Origin: Crocinitomicaceae bacterium
GTDB taxonomy: Bacteria > Bacteroidota > Bacteroidia > Flavobacteriales_D > Crocinitomicaceae
Reading direction: 5' to 3'
Length of the DNA: 64,000 nt
Assembly: GCA_021325675.1 (NCBI GenBank)
Contig: JAJTCM010000008.1
Coordinates: forward strand, 62,001 to 126,000
Below the pieces are notes generated by a model, which was not told where the DNA came from, made no database searches, and worked only from the letters and a program-made list of their open reading frames with translations. Within the stretch, counting starts at the first letter, position 1; every line of letters begins with the position of its first letter. Shown here one piece after another: positions 23,609 through 32,026 of this stretch. The position numbers and the translations under genes are program-made.

Positions 23609-24868
23609 TTAATCTATAAAAAGAACCATGCAACTTATTATGAACATAGCCCCCGAAATAAGAACCTTTATTAAGATATCATCCCATGAATAATTATATT
23701 TTGAGATTTTTTTATCTTCTTTCGTTTTTAAATTGATCTTGTTTTCATCTATCTCGAGTTCTAAACTTGGATTGTTTTCGTTATTCTCGGAAGTCTTTTC
23801 AGATGCTTGATCTTCAGTTTCGGAAGGCATAAATAAAGTTAATATTTGTAGAATAGTAAAGCCAAATACGAACCTACTAAACCAGTTTTCATCTTTAACA
23901 AAATCAGTTATTAATGGAAAAATGTCCTTGAACGATTTTGTATTAATAAACACCAAATAAATTATGACTAAAAGCCCAAGGGAAAGCCCACAATAAAAGA
24001 TGACTTCTTTTATTTTTTCCCACAATTTAATTGCTTCGATCTTTGGTGTTTCTGTTGGTAAAAAGGTCAAATTAATATTTAGAATTTTATCAGCTTGAAG
24101 TATAAAAACATTCCCCTTAATTGGAACCTTCACCCTACTTCCTCTAACCTCTAGACCAGTCAAATTCTCACCTTCTCTTTTTTCTCTGTAACGGCTAGCT
24201 CCAATCAAATATATTTTGTCAAGATTGTTAAGGTTTTCATAATCCAAATCATAATCAATAATAAAACCTGTATACAATACTTGCTGACCAGCATTTTCAA
24301 CTAAAATATCTCCGTAAGGCGGGAAATGTGTTTGACTCTTTTTTTTCTGCTCCTCAATGCCATCAACTGTCCCTAAAATTTGTTTGGAGTTTTTAAATTT
24401 TTTAAACGTTCTGATTTCCCCGCTAAAAATGTAATACCATTGGTTTTGAAAACGGAAAATCTTAAATTTAATATCCCATTTAAAATATCTTATGAGCCTG
24501 GCAAAAGTCAGTCCTAATACTCCCGCCAAAATAAACACATTGAATTCATGAATTAAAAATAGACTAACTCCCTTATTAAAAAATCTGTTTGTTGCGTCAG
24601 AGTATGAAACTTTTTGGCTAAATAATTCTTTGAAGATCGTTATTACATCTTGATCAGAAAATTCAACATTCCTGATGGAAGTATAACATAGGTATGCAAA
24701 AAGCTGAATGATTATTCCAGGAATAATACTATAAAAGATCGATTTATAAATTGATTCCTTTGTAGTATACTGTTTAGAAAACTCCCCAAAAAAGAAAAAT
24801 CGTTTAAACAATAATCCAGGAATGACTACAAGAATAAACAGAAGGATAAAGTCAGCAGTAAAACTCAC
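23609..24868 (-). CDS. Membrane protein, DUF6338-like
   Basis: 419 aa, starting at GTG 24868 with a purine-rich AAGGAGAG just upstream. Membrane segments lie at about 5-22 (ADFILLFILVVIPGLLF), 45-65, 105-125, 290-310, 330-350 and at the C-terminus (WDDILIKVLISGAMFIISCM). A soluble middle part of about 150 residues contains YIFSGEIRTFKKFKNS and YDLDYENLNNLDKIYLIG. The N-terminus resembles DUF6338 proteins often found on mobile DNA. Function unknown. It follows the 71-aa gene by 13 bp and probably shares its transcript. Confidence 0.7.
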   Translation of the reverse strand: MSFTADFILLFILVVIPGLLFKRFFFFGEFSKQYTTKESIYKSIFYSIIPGIIIQLFAYLCYTSIRNVEFSDQDVITIFKELFSQKVSYSDATNRFFNKGVSLFLIHEFNVFILAGVLGLTFARLIRYFKWDIKFKIFRFQNQWYYIFSGEIRTFKKFKNSKQILGTVDGIEEQKKKSQTHFPPYGDILVENAGQQVLYTGFIIDYDLDYENLNNLDKIYLIGASRYREKREGENLTGLEVRGSRVKVPIKGNVFILQADKILNINLTFLPTETPKIEAIKLWEKIKEVIFYCGLSLGLLVIIYLVFINTKSFKDIFPLITDFVKDENWFSRFVFGFTILQILTLFMPSETEDQASEKTSENNENNPSLELEIDENKINLKTKEDKKISKYNYSWDDILIKVLISGAMFIISCMVLFID

Positions 24869-24881
24869 CTCTCCTTAGTAG

Positions 24882-25097
24882 TTAATTAATAGTCGCTTTT
24901 TTCCACTTACCACTATTATGATAACTGGAAACCGCTTTATCCAACTCTTTTAATTTGTCGCTATCTTGCAGGGCTGCATAAGCATCTTCGGAATACAATT
25001 TTGTTTCGGTTTTTTTATTAATGGATCGAATTATTAATAAAATCAAACCAAAAACCAATAAAATTCCAATCGCATTAAGGACTTTCTTATCAGACAT
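24882..25097 (-). CDS. Small single-pass membrane protein
   Basis: 71 aa with one helix near the N-terminus (VLNAIGILLVFGLILLIIRS) and a basic, hydrophilic C-terminus (LDKAVSSYHNSGKWKKATIN). A minus-strand -7 element TACCTTTG lies at 25126-25133, 29 nt before the ATG. First gene of a two-gene membrane operon next to the right end of the element. No family recognised. Confidence 0.65.
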   Translation of the reverse strand: MSDKKVLNAIGILLVFGLILLIIRSINKKTETKLYSEDAYAALQDSDKLKELDKAVSSYHNSGKWKKATIN

Positions 25098-25184
25098 CGT
25101 TATATATTAATTGGATTGTATTTTACAAAGGTAAGACAAAAATTATTATGAAAATGTTAAAATTTTTTATCCACAAATTTATAT

Positions 25185-25206
25185 TTGTCGGACAAATGTC
25201 GGAAAA
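25185..25206 (+). repeat. Right arm-type recombinase sites
   Basis: Tandem 11-mers TTGTCGGACAA and ATGTCGGAAAA, 46 bp inside the right attachment copy. They match the perfect tandem pair at 15467-15488 with two mismatches in 22. Confidence 0.65.
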
Positions 25207-25251
25207 CAAAAAGTCCAATTAATTGAAAATCAACCAACTGGACTTTAGATT

Positions 25252-25269
25252 TGTGACCCCGAGAGGATT
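25252..25269. repeat. Right attachment-site copy within tRNA-Arg
   Basis: TGTGACCCCGAGAGGATT, the acceptor and T-arm 3' strand of tRNA-Arg plus two flanking bases. Shared over 18 bp with 15148-15165 and over 15 bp with 15314-15328. Confidence 0.75.
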
Positions 25270-25327
25270 CGAACCTCCAACCAACAGAACCGGAATCTGT
25301 CATTCTATCCAATTGAACTACGGAGCC
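25254..25327 (-). tRNA. tRNA-Arg(CCG)
   Basis: 74 nt, folded by eye. Acceptor GGCTCCG with CGGGGTC, D-stem GTTC/GAAT, anticodon stem ACAGA/TCTGT, loop TTCCGGT giving anticodon CCG, five-base variable loop, T-arm GGAGG-TTCGAAT-CCTCT, discriminator A. No encoded CCA. It reads CGG codons. The element sits at its 3' end and leaves the tRNA intact. Confidence 0.93.
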
Positions 25328-25386
25328 GTGGACGGCAAAATTACGTTTTTTTTAGGATTAACCCAAGGCTATCCGGAAAAATCAAA

Positions 25387-25394
25387 TATTTTTG
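25387..25394 (+). promoter_or_regulatory. -7 element of porZ
   Basis: TATTTTTG matches TAnnTTTG, 22 nt before the porZ ATG. No clear -33 TTG. Confidence 0.4.
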
Positions 25395-25416
25395 TAACTC
25401 ATTCGTTATTTGTAGC

Positions 25417-27741
25417 ATGTTTAAAGTCTTTACCGTACTTTTTGCCCTCGCGGCCTTTCAATTGGGCGCCCAGCCTGCTACCGGCGGGTGGCGGATGCAC
25501 ATTGCCAGCAAGGCAGTTGACGTGGCCGCCGGGAATAACCGTGTATTTGCCGCGCTCGAAACCGGCTTGCTTGAATACGACATTGAGGCCAATGAAACAT
25601 CGCTCTGGACTGATGTAAACAGCCTTTCGGATATTGAGCTCTCCTGCATTTATTATCATCCGGGTTCGGGCGATTTTTTTGCAGGCTATAAAAACGGCAA
25701 CATCGACCGCATTTCCGGAAATACCGTAAGCAATATCCCGGCGATTAAACTGGCTGAAATCCAGGGGAATAAGACCGTCAATGCATTTATTGCTTCAGGC
25801 GACTATATTTACGCTTCAACGGGCGTGGGAATTGTCGTGATCAACCCGGAAAATAACGAAATCAAAGACACGTATTACCCGGGCGGTAGCGATGAGCCTA
25901 TTTTAGAAGTAGCTTTCCTGAACGATTCGATTTATGCCATAACGAAATCCCTGATCTGGAAAAGCAACCGGAACAGCACCGCCCTTGCAGATCCCGGCCA
26001 GTGGACCTCCCTGCCAAACGTACAGCTTTACGATCCTGAAGTTGAGTCGTTCGGGAACCTGTTTACTAGCAATAATAAGCTTTATGTCCTTAAGCAGCAT
26101 TCCGCATTTAACGGCGATACAATTTTTAATGTAACTGCCAGCGGCCTGCATGATGCGCTTAACCTGACATTTGACATTGAAATTACCAGCGCCCGTGCTG
26201 ACCAGAACCAGGTGCTCGTAACGCTTTACGATGGTGTTTACCTGCTCGACAATAACTTCGGTTTACAAGCCGTAATTAACGATTTTGCAGCCTTCGGACC
26301 GGTAAAAACGATGAATTCCTGCCTGCTCAATAACAAAATGTACATTGCCGATTTCAACAGCGGGATCCTGGAAATGTCCGGTACAGGAAACAGGCGCATT
26401 GCAGAAACAGGGCCTTTGCACAACAGCTTTTATGCGCTGAGCGGGGCGAAAGACAAAATCGCAGTAGCCGGCGGGGTGATTGAGAAAACCTCGTTTCAGT
26501 ACAACGTTTCCGGGGCTTACGTATTTGAGGATGAAACCTGGCGATCCTACAACCGGACGAATGAGCCGCTGTGGGACAATAAAAACGTGTTCGATATTTC
26601 GAGTGTTGCCGTCAACCCGTCCAATACGGACCAGGTAGCGATCGGTTCCTACAGCGAAATCCCCCTTTCCATTTCTGAAAACGGCGGCGAGCTGACCCAA
26701 ACTTTCAACCAGGACAATTCACCTTTAGCTAAGCATGCTGTCGGGATCCACGATAATATCTGCGTTTCGGATGTTGAATATGACAGCAAAGGCAATTTGT
26801 GGGTTGTGCAGTGTTTCTCGCTTAACCCGCTGAAAGTGTACACCAAAGAAAAGCAGTGGTACGAATTCCCGGTATCCAGCAGCATTCAAAATAAATATAC
26901 AGGCCGCATGATCGTCGACCAGAACAACCACAAGTGGGTTTCCATTAACGAAGTAGGACTGGCAGGATACAACGACAACAATACCATTTCCGATCCATCG
27001 GATGACCAGTACGTGCTGCTGAACGAAGGCGCTAACACAGGAGCTTTGCCCGACAGGAACATCAGCGCCCTGGCCGTCGATCACGACAATGAGCTTTGGA
27101 TCGGAACACCGAACGGATTTGCGGTTTTGTACAGCAGTGAAAGCGCTTTCGGGGCATCTCCCGGTGATTACAATGCCCAGCGGATCAAGATCGATTTTGA
27201 AGGCAACGTGGAATACGTTTTAGGGAACACCAGCATCACCGATATCGAAGTTGACGGCGGAAACCGCAAATGGATGGGAACGGCCAATGCCGGGATTTTC
27301 CTGCTTTCGCCTGACGGACTGGAAGTGTTAGCCAGCTATACGAAGGAAAACAGCTCGCTGATCTCCAACAATATCATTGACATGGAATTCAACGATAAAA
27401 CCGGCGAATTGTTCATTATCACGGATGCAGGCATGGTTTCCCTGCGCACAGACGCATCGCAGGGCGACGACAAATACGAAGACGTTGTTGTTTTCCCGAA
27501 CCCGGTGAAACCTGAATTCAACGGTCTTATAACGATCCAGGGGATCAAAGAGGATTCAGACGTAAAATTCACGGATGCAGCCGGAAACCTCGTTTTTCGC
27601 ACCACATCCCATGGCGGAACAGCTACCTGGGACGGAAAAACCCTCGAAGGGAAAAAAGCCACAGCCGGCGTTTACCTCATCTGGACGGCTTCCAATACGG
27701 AAAAGGGACGTAAAGTAGGGAAAGTTGTTATTCTGAATTAA
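25417..27741 (+). CDS. porZ: PorZ-like type IX secretion protein
   Basis: 774 aa. Signal peptide (1 to about 18, LAAFQLGAQP). Two beta-propeller domains of the two-component-regulator type follow: first blades WRMHIASKAVDVAAGNNRVF and LLEYDIEANET...LSDIELSCIYYH...GDFFAGYKNGNIDRIS, later blades WVVQCFSLNPLKVYTKEKQW and ISALAVDHDNELWIGTPNGF. The C-terminal 80 residues are a type IX sorting-domain fold (VVVFPNPVKPEF, TAGVYLIW, GKVVILN). This architecture and the N-terminal pattern match PorZ, the surface partner of the PorU sortase that helps attach LPS to secreted cargo. A general propeller protein with sorting domain is the alternative. Confidence 0.8.
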   Translation: MFKVFTVLFALAAFQLGAQPATGGWRMHIASKAVDVAAGNNRVFAALETGLLEYDIEANETSLWTDVNSLSDIELSCIYYHPGSGDFFAGYKNGNIDRISGNTVSNIPAIKLAEIQGNKTVNAFIASGDYIYASTGVGIVVINPENNEIKDTYYPGGSDEPILEVAFLNDSIYAITKSLIWKSNRNSTALADPGQWTSLPNVQLYDPEVESFGNLFTSNNKLYVLKQHSAFNGDTIFNVTASGLHDALNLTFDIEITSARADQNQVLVTLYDGVYLLDNNFGLQAVINDFAAFGPVKTMNSCLLNNKMYIADFNSGILEMSGTGNRRIAETGPLHNSFYALSGAKDKIAVAGGVIEKTSFQYNVSGAYVFEDETWRSYNRTNEPLWDNKNVFDISSVAVNPSNTDQVAIGSYSEIPLSISENGGELTQTFNQDNSPLAKHAVGIHDNICVSDVEYDSKGNLWVVQCFSLNPLKVYTKEKQWYEFPVSSSIQNKYTGRMIVDQNNHKWVSINEVGLAGYNDNNTISDPSDDQYVLLNEGANTGALPDRNISALAVDHDNELWIGTPNGFAVLYSSESAFGASPGDYNAQRIKIDFEGNVEYVLGNTSITDIEVDGGNRKWMGTANAGIFLLSPDGLEVLASYTKENSSLISNNIIDMEFNDKTGELFIITDAGMVSLRTDASQGDDKYEDVVVFPNPVKPEFNGLITIQGIKEDSDVKFTDAAGNLVFRTTSHGGTATWDGKTLEGKKATAGVYLIWTASNTEKGRKVGKVVILN

Positions 27742-27749
27742 TTTTTTGG

Positions 27750-27828
27750 ATCGCAGAGTTTACAAGTTTACGTAAAGGAGCGCCAAGAAAACTTTGTGAA
27801 ATCTGCGTGACCTTGCGGTCTTTGCGAT
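27750..27828. repeat. Imperfect inverted repeat (CTTTGCG words)
   Basis: ATCGCAGAG (27750-27758) against CTTTGCGAT (27820-27828), with partly matching inner arms. It fills the gap between convergent genes and could terminate both. Confidence 0.5.
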
Positions 27829-27833
27829 ACGAA

Positions 27834-29177
27834 TCACCAAGGGTTCATCAGCGCCCGGCTCTTGCGCAGCAAGCTCATTCCGGGGAAATTCACTGAGAAG
27901 AACAATTCCTTCGAATTCAGGGAATCCACTTTAAAATTGTACGGGATATTGTCTTTTTCCCAGTAAGCGCGGTTTTCACCGTTCGCCAGGATTTTAGGCG
28001 CATGATTGGACGAATGCAGCATCAGGTATTCGGTATTCTGGTTGATTTTCAGGGGCGGTGAAGTCAGGATATGAAACCGGTTTCCTTCCTTGCGCATAAT
28101 CCCTTTCGCAAAGAGCTTCGTGACAAATTCTTTCTGGAACTCATTCATTGATAAGATCACCGCGTAGCCGGGAACGAGCACTTCTTTTTCTTTCTTCACT
28201 TCCACCGAGTTGAACTCTTCATCAAATTCGGTCTCAATGTACGTTTCCTTGATTTTCTGCACGCCGCCCTCCTGGAACGAAATATCGCCCTCCCAGGCAT
28301 TGAAAAACTCCGTTACCGGGAAGCTGATGCGCTTAGAAAGATCAGCCAGCCACAATTTGAGCGGGGCTTCCGGGTTTTCGCGGATTTTATCAATGTTGAA
28401 ATGAAAGGTCAGTGCCTTGTCGAATTTCCCTTCGTGGGATAAAGCCAGGCCTTTTTCTTTGAGACTGAAATCAAATTCACCCTTTGCTTTGAAATAAGAA
28501 CGGACCGTAAATTGGATGGAATCGCTGCGATGGGTAAAGATCGCTTTTTCCACGCCGTATTTTTTGAGCTTGGCCGAGCTGGAATAAAACGCCAGGCTTT
28601 GCTTATCAGCCAGCTTTTGTTGGAGGAAATCTTTCCACATCGGGTGGATCTCCCCTTTTTTGGAGTAGATCACGTGATACATGCGCTTCGGAAGCTGGTC
28701 TCCGCGGTACATGAAAAGCCAGGTTTTCCCATACGTCATGTAAATATTTTCCTTCGGAAGCTTGTAAACCCTTTGTCCGCCTACGATCGTGTCTTCCACG
28801 CTCATATTTTGTCTCAGACGCACAACCCCGGACATGATTTTGCTGCTGTCTTTCACCGGGACAACCGAGCCCCACTCCCCGCTTTCGTTGGCGAAAAAAT
28901 AAACCGGTTTCTGGATATCGAGTCCGTAGCTTTTGCCTTGCGCCAGTAAAAACTCATAGGTCAAAAAATCCCGGAAAGGAAGCTTGTTGTAATACAAAAA
29001 GGAGTTGGTTTCGCGCGCCAGGTCGAGCAGCAGGATTTTCCCGATGAAATCCCCCGGGGGGAGCCTGTCCGTGATGTTGGGTTCTTCCACTTGCCCCCGG
29101 AAATAGGGACGGAAGTAAAAATAGCCGGCAATCAGGGAAATGAGAAGTACAATGACAAGTCCTTTGCGTGCTAACAT
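27834..29177 (-). CDS. Membrane-anchored hypothetical protein of the DUF4836 operon
   Basis: 447 aa with one N-terminal membrane anchor (about 5-22, LVIVLLISLIAGYFYF) and a large periplasmic part. Features such as LPPGDFIGKILLLDLARETN and FFANESGEWGSVVPVKDSSK recall the DUF4836 style of the upstream neighbour, suggesting divergent paralogues, but I do not recognise a named family. Four nt separate it from the DUF4836 gene, so it is the last gene of a three-gene operon. Function unknown. Confidence 0.75.
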   Translation of the reverse strand: MLARKGLVIVLLISLIAGYFYFRPYFRGQVEEPNITDRLPPGDFIGKILLLDLARETNSFLYYNKLPFRDFLTYEFLLAQGKSYGLDIQKPVYFFANESGEWGSVVPVKDSSKIMSGVVRLRQNMSVEDTIVGGQRVYKLPKENIYMTYGKTWLFMYRGDQLPKRMYHVIYSKKGEIHPMWKDFLQQKLADKQSLAFYSSSAKLKKYGVEKAIFTHRSDSIQFTVRSYFKAKGEFDFSLKEKGLALSHEGKFDKALTFHFNIDKIRENPEAPLKLWLADLSKRISFPVTEFFNAWEGDISFQEGGVQKIKETYIETEFDEEFNSVEVKKEKEVLVPGYAVILSMNEFQKEFVTKLFAKGIMRKEGNRFHILTSPPLKINQNTEYLMLHSSNHAPKILANGENRAYWEKDNIPYNFKVDSLNSKELFFSVNFPGMSLLRKSRALMNPW

Positions 29178-29181
29178 ACTT

Positions 29182-31062
29182 TTATTTAGATAAGACGTAA
29201 ACCGTATTTACCATGTCCAGCAGGTATTTGCCGGAATTTTCATAGTCCCCTTCAAAGCGGTAAGAAATATCAAAAGATGTTTTTTCCTTGGTTGTTTTGG
29301 ATGAAGTCAGTTCGATCACGCCGGTACGCCCGCGCATGGCGTCCAGGATTTCATTCTGCTGCGTGGTGAACATTTCACGCGGAAGCTTGCTCAGGGCAAG
29401 GCCCCAGTCGAAATAAGCGTACATGAACTTGCTTTTCTTCGCAGCGGAAGCTTTTTTGCCTTTCAGGGATTGTGAGCCGTAGCCATCGCTGTGGTTTTTT
29501 GCCAGGTCTTCGTCGTTGGTGAAGATCATCAGCTTGTTTTTATTGATGATATAGAGTGGAACGGAATTGAAGATCGCATCGTCCACCACCCAATAATCGC
29601 CCATGTCCCTGAAACGGGAAGTCATGCGCCCGAAATGCTTGAGCACTTTCTCCGGGATATCGCTGCGGTTGGTCGAAAAGCCCATCGTGAAAATCGGCAT
29701 GTCTTCCTCTCCTTCGATTTCCTTTTCCCCGTATTCAAACGTTTCTTCGTCGTAGTAAAACTCGATTTTTGTAGTTTTCACCTTTTTGATGCCGTTGAAG
29801 CTTCCGAACATGCTTCCTTTGTAGGTATCAAAAATCGCGTCGGTATTTACAAATTCGTTGATCAGCTCGGCCATCAGCACATTGCTTGAAATCCGCGGGT
29901 CTTTTTCCTGGCTCAGGATCGGGATAATGATATCGTAGGCCTTGTTGTAGCCTTCCTTCAGGTTGACGTTATAGGTGAAAAAACCGGTCGTGTTCTGGTG
30001 AATGTATTTCAACACGTTATTATCGAACTTGCTGCCGTTGAGCTTTTCGTAAATCGCCCCGAGCGCTTCTCCGTAATTGGCCTCGAAGTGGATATCCACC
30101 GAATTTTCGTTGAGGATGATGTCACCCAGCATGACGTTACCGGTATACAGCTGCTGCAAATCGGTGTACAATTCCGGGAACATCGTCTGAAAATACCACA
30201 GTCCGCGGGCATTTCGGAAATTCCGTGAGTTATCCAGGTAAAAAATCCCGTCCGAATCGTGGGTCAGCTGCAGGGCAAATTTAGCGTCGTGGTTTTTAAG
30301 ATGAATGTTTTTCACGTACATCTGGTCGACGATCCCGCTGAAATATTTGAACTGGAGCTCGTTGGTGATGCTGTCGCGCATCTCCCAGTAATTTTTATTC
30401 ATCAGGTCGAAATCGCTCATCGGCTCCTGAACCGAATCCTGCTCGGGAATCTCTTCGTCGAAAATTTCCTCCGGGTTGTAAGGCACTTCGATATCGCTTT
30501 CTTCCTCGCTGTATTCCGGGTCTTCGGAAAAAGAATTGTCAAAACCATCGTAAAAATACCCGAAGCCGCGCGCCATCCACACGGAATCCGTCACGGTTGA
30601 GATTTTTTCGTAGGTCGGGTCAACCCGCAGCACCATTCCTGTATTTCCCTTGATGATGAGGTGGTTGAAATAGCTGGAGTACATTTCTATGCCCGGGATA
30701 TCCGTAGCCTGCGGCTCAAAATCATCGAATACCGAAAAGAGCTTCTTTTTGTCGAGGATCCCGAAAGAAAAACCTGCCACTTCGTAATCCTGGTTTTGTC
30801 CGTAAAATACATTGAGCTTCTGGTCGAAATCGATCCCGGAATCCTTCAGGCTTTTCCCGCTTGTTGAGCCGTCAAAAAGCTCCGCCTGGACTTCAGCCAT
30901 GAATTCATACTGAACAAGCTCATCCATGGAAACTTTTTTCAGCAGGTTGATGTTATTGATACTTAATACGGTAACCGCATCTTTCGGAATAAAATCTTCT
31001 GAGAGCTGTGCAAAGGCTTTTGTAGTAGCGAGAATTAATGCGGTTAAAATTATTTTCTTCAT
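29182..31062 (-). CDS. DUF4836-family periplasmic/outer-membrane protein
   Basis: 626 aa with a signal peptide (1 to about 18, ending AFAQ). The start IPKDAVTVLSINNINLLKK is characteristic of DUF4836. The body has alternating short strands and an acidic stretch near 195-225 (EEESDIEVPYNPEEIFDEEI). DUF4836 proteins are found in Bacteroidota envelopes; function undetermined. Middle gene of the operon, preceded by a lipoprotein gene. Confidence 0.8.
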   Translation of the reverse strand: MKKIILTALILATTKAFAQLSEDFIPKDAVTVLSINNINLLKKVSMDELVQYEFMAEVQAELFDGSTSGKSLKDSGIDFDQKLNVFYGQNQDYEVAGFSFGILDKKKLFSVFDDFEPQATDIPGIEMYSSYFNHLIIKGNTGMVLRVDPTYEKISTVTDSVWMARGFGYFYDGFDNSFSEDPEYSEEESDIEVPYNPEEIFDEEIPEQDSVQEPMSDFDLMNKNYWEMRDSITNELQFKYFSGIVDQMYVKNIHLKNHDAKFALQLTHDSDGIFYLDNSRNFRNARGLWYFQTMFPELYTDLQQLYTGNVMLGDIILNENSVDIHFEANYGEALGAIYEKLNGSKFDNNVLKYIHQNTTGFFTYNVNLKEGYNKAYDIIIPILSQEKDPRISSNVLMAELINEFVNTDAIFDTYKGSMFGSFNGIKKVKTTKIEFYYDEETFEYGEKEIEGEEDMPIFTMGFSTNRSDIPEKVLKHFGRMTSRFRDMGDYWVVDDAIFNSVPLYIINKNKLMIFTNDEDLAKNHSDGYGSQSLKGKKASAAKKSKFMYAYFDWGLALSKLPREMFTTQQNEILDAMRGRTGVIELTSSKTTKEKTSFDISYRFEGDYENSGKYLLDMVNTVYVLSK

Positions 31063-31127
31063 ATTGAACTAAATGCGATCGTATCGTATGGCTAATGTAC
31101 TGCTTTTTTGGATTGGTTTCGACGAAC

Positions 31128-31808
31128 TCAGGGTGATTTTTTTATGTTCGTCAGGTAAATGGTGTTTTCCAGCAATTTGATGTTTTGCACCAGGGCGTAA
31201 GGATTTGTCATAATGGCGCACACCGTCTTGCTCTGCGGGATTTTTGCCTGCGGGTTTTCGCAGTAATCGATCAGGCGGTCGAAGCGGGTAATGGACGTGT
31301 ATTTTCCTTTTTTCATCGCTTCGGCATCTTCCTGTTTCAGGCGCCGGGTGAGCTGGGCGGGCAGCGTGGGCACGGACCGAACGAGTTTGCTTCCGTCCCA
31401 TTCCAGCCAGGTGTGGTTCAACTCTTTATATTCACCTTTTTTATCCTGCTCCTGGGCCAGCTCCCGGATGGCTTTCTGGAGGTTTTGCACCGTGGTAAAA
31501 TCACACTGGAATTTCAGGATGAAAAAAGAAAAATCGGTTTCCACCTTCACATTGGAAATTCCTTCTTTTTCTTCCAGCTTATGCTTGTATTCGTTAATCG
31601 TTTCTTTGATTTCCTCAATACTCGGCACTTTTCTGCCATCCAGGCTATCGAGCGCCAGGATTGAATTTACTTTCAGCTTGCTCTGGCTTAAATTCAAAAC
31701 GTATTTGAACGTCCCGGATCCGTCGCTGTTCAAAATCAGCTCATCGCTCATATCCACGCAAGATAGCAAGCTCAGCAAAGGAATCACTATTAAAAGTACT
31801 TTTTTCAT
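31128..31808 (-). CDS. Lipoprotein, first gene of the DUF4836 operon
   Basis: 226 aa with lipobox LLSLLSC (Cys17). Mature part: LILNSDGSGTFKYVLNLSQS, a charged helical middle, and a C-terminus with VCAIMTNPYALVQNIKLLEN. The ELxxNxDGSG opening is common in small Bacteroidota lipoproteins that share operons with DUF4836 proteins. It would sit in the inner leaflet of the outer membrane. The 65-bp gap to the next gene and same orientation support one operon. Function unknown. Confidence 0.78.
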   Translation of the reverse strand: MKKVLLIVIPLLSLLSCVDMSDELILNSDGSGTFKYVLNLSQSKLKVNSILALDSLDGRKVPSIEEIKETINEYKHKLEEKEGISNVKVETDFSFFILKFQCDFTTVQNLQKAIRELAQEQDKKGEYKELNHTWLEWDGSKLVRSVPTLPAQLTRRLKQEDAEAMKKGKYTSITRFDRLIDYCENPQAKIPQSKTVCAIMTNPYALVQNIKLLENTIYLTNIKKSP

Positions 31809-32001
31809 CTATAAATGCCCTGCAAAGTTATTAAAATTTAGCAAGGAACGCTATTACATATTCCCGCTTTTAAATTGCAATATCACTGCTTTCAAAAACA
31901 ATACCATTCTTTGGGAATGATAGATGTTGAATTTGATTGATCATTTTTCCACTCCTCAAATTATCCTCTTCAATCCAACACGCATCATTCATAATTTTTT
32001 A

Positions 32002-32009
32002 TACATTTG
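32002..32009 (+). promoter_or_regulatory. -7 element of acs
   Basis: TACATTTG, a full TAnnTTTG match 17 nt before the acs ATG at 32027. Confidence 0.5.
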
Positions 32010-32026
32010 TTCAAACCCTTAAAACT

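Larger units (their letters stand above)
15314..25267. mobile_element. Integrative element at tRNA-Arg(CCG)
   Basis: About 9.9 kb bounded by the 15-bp direct repeat GTGACCCCGAGAGGA (15314-15328 and 25253-25267), the right copy being the 3' end of an intact tRNA-Arg. Inside are a tyrosine recombinase at the left end, an excisionase-like HTH, an HUH replication protein and cargo genes of unknown role. Composition is AT-rich relative to the flanks. No conjugation genes or Mob relaxase are present, so it would need a helper to transfer between cells. The neighbouring restriction operon lies outside this unit. Confidence 0.78.

Noticed and set aside
25223-25618. 131-codon plus-strand frame over tRNA-Arg and the porZ start
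   Set aside because: It crosses a tRNA gene and the start of porZ in another frame; no protein features.
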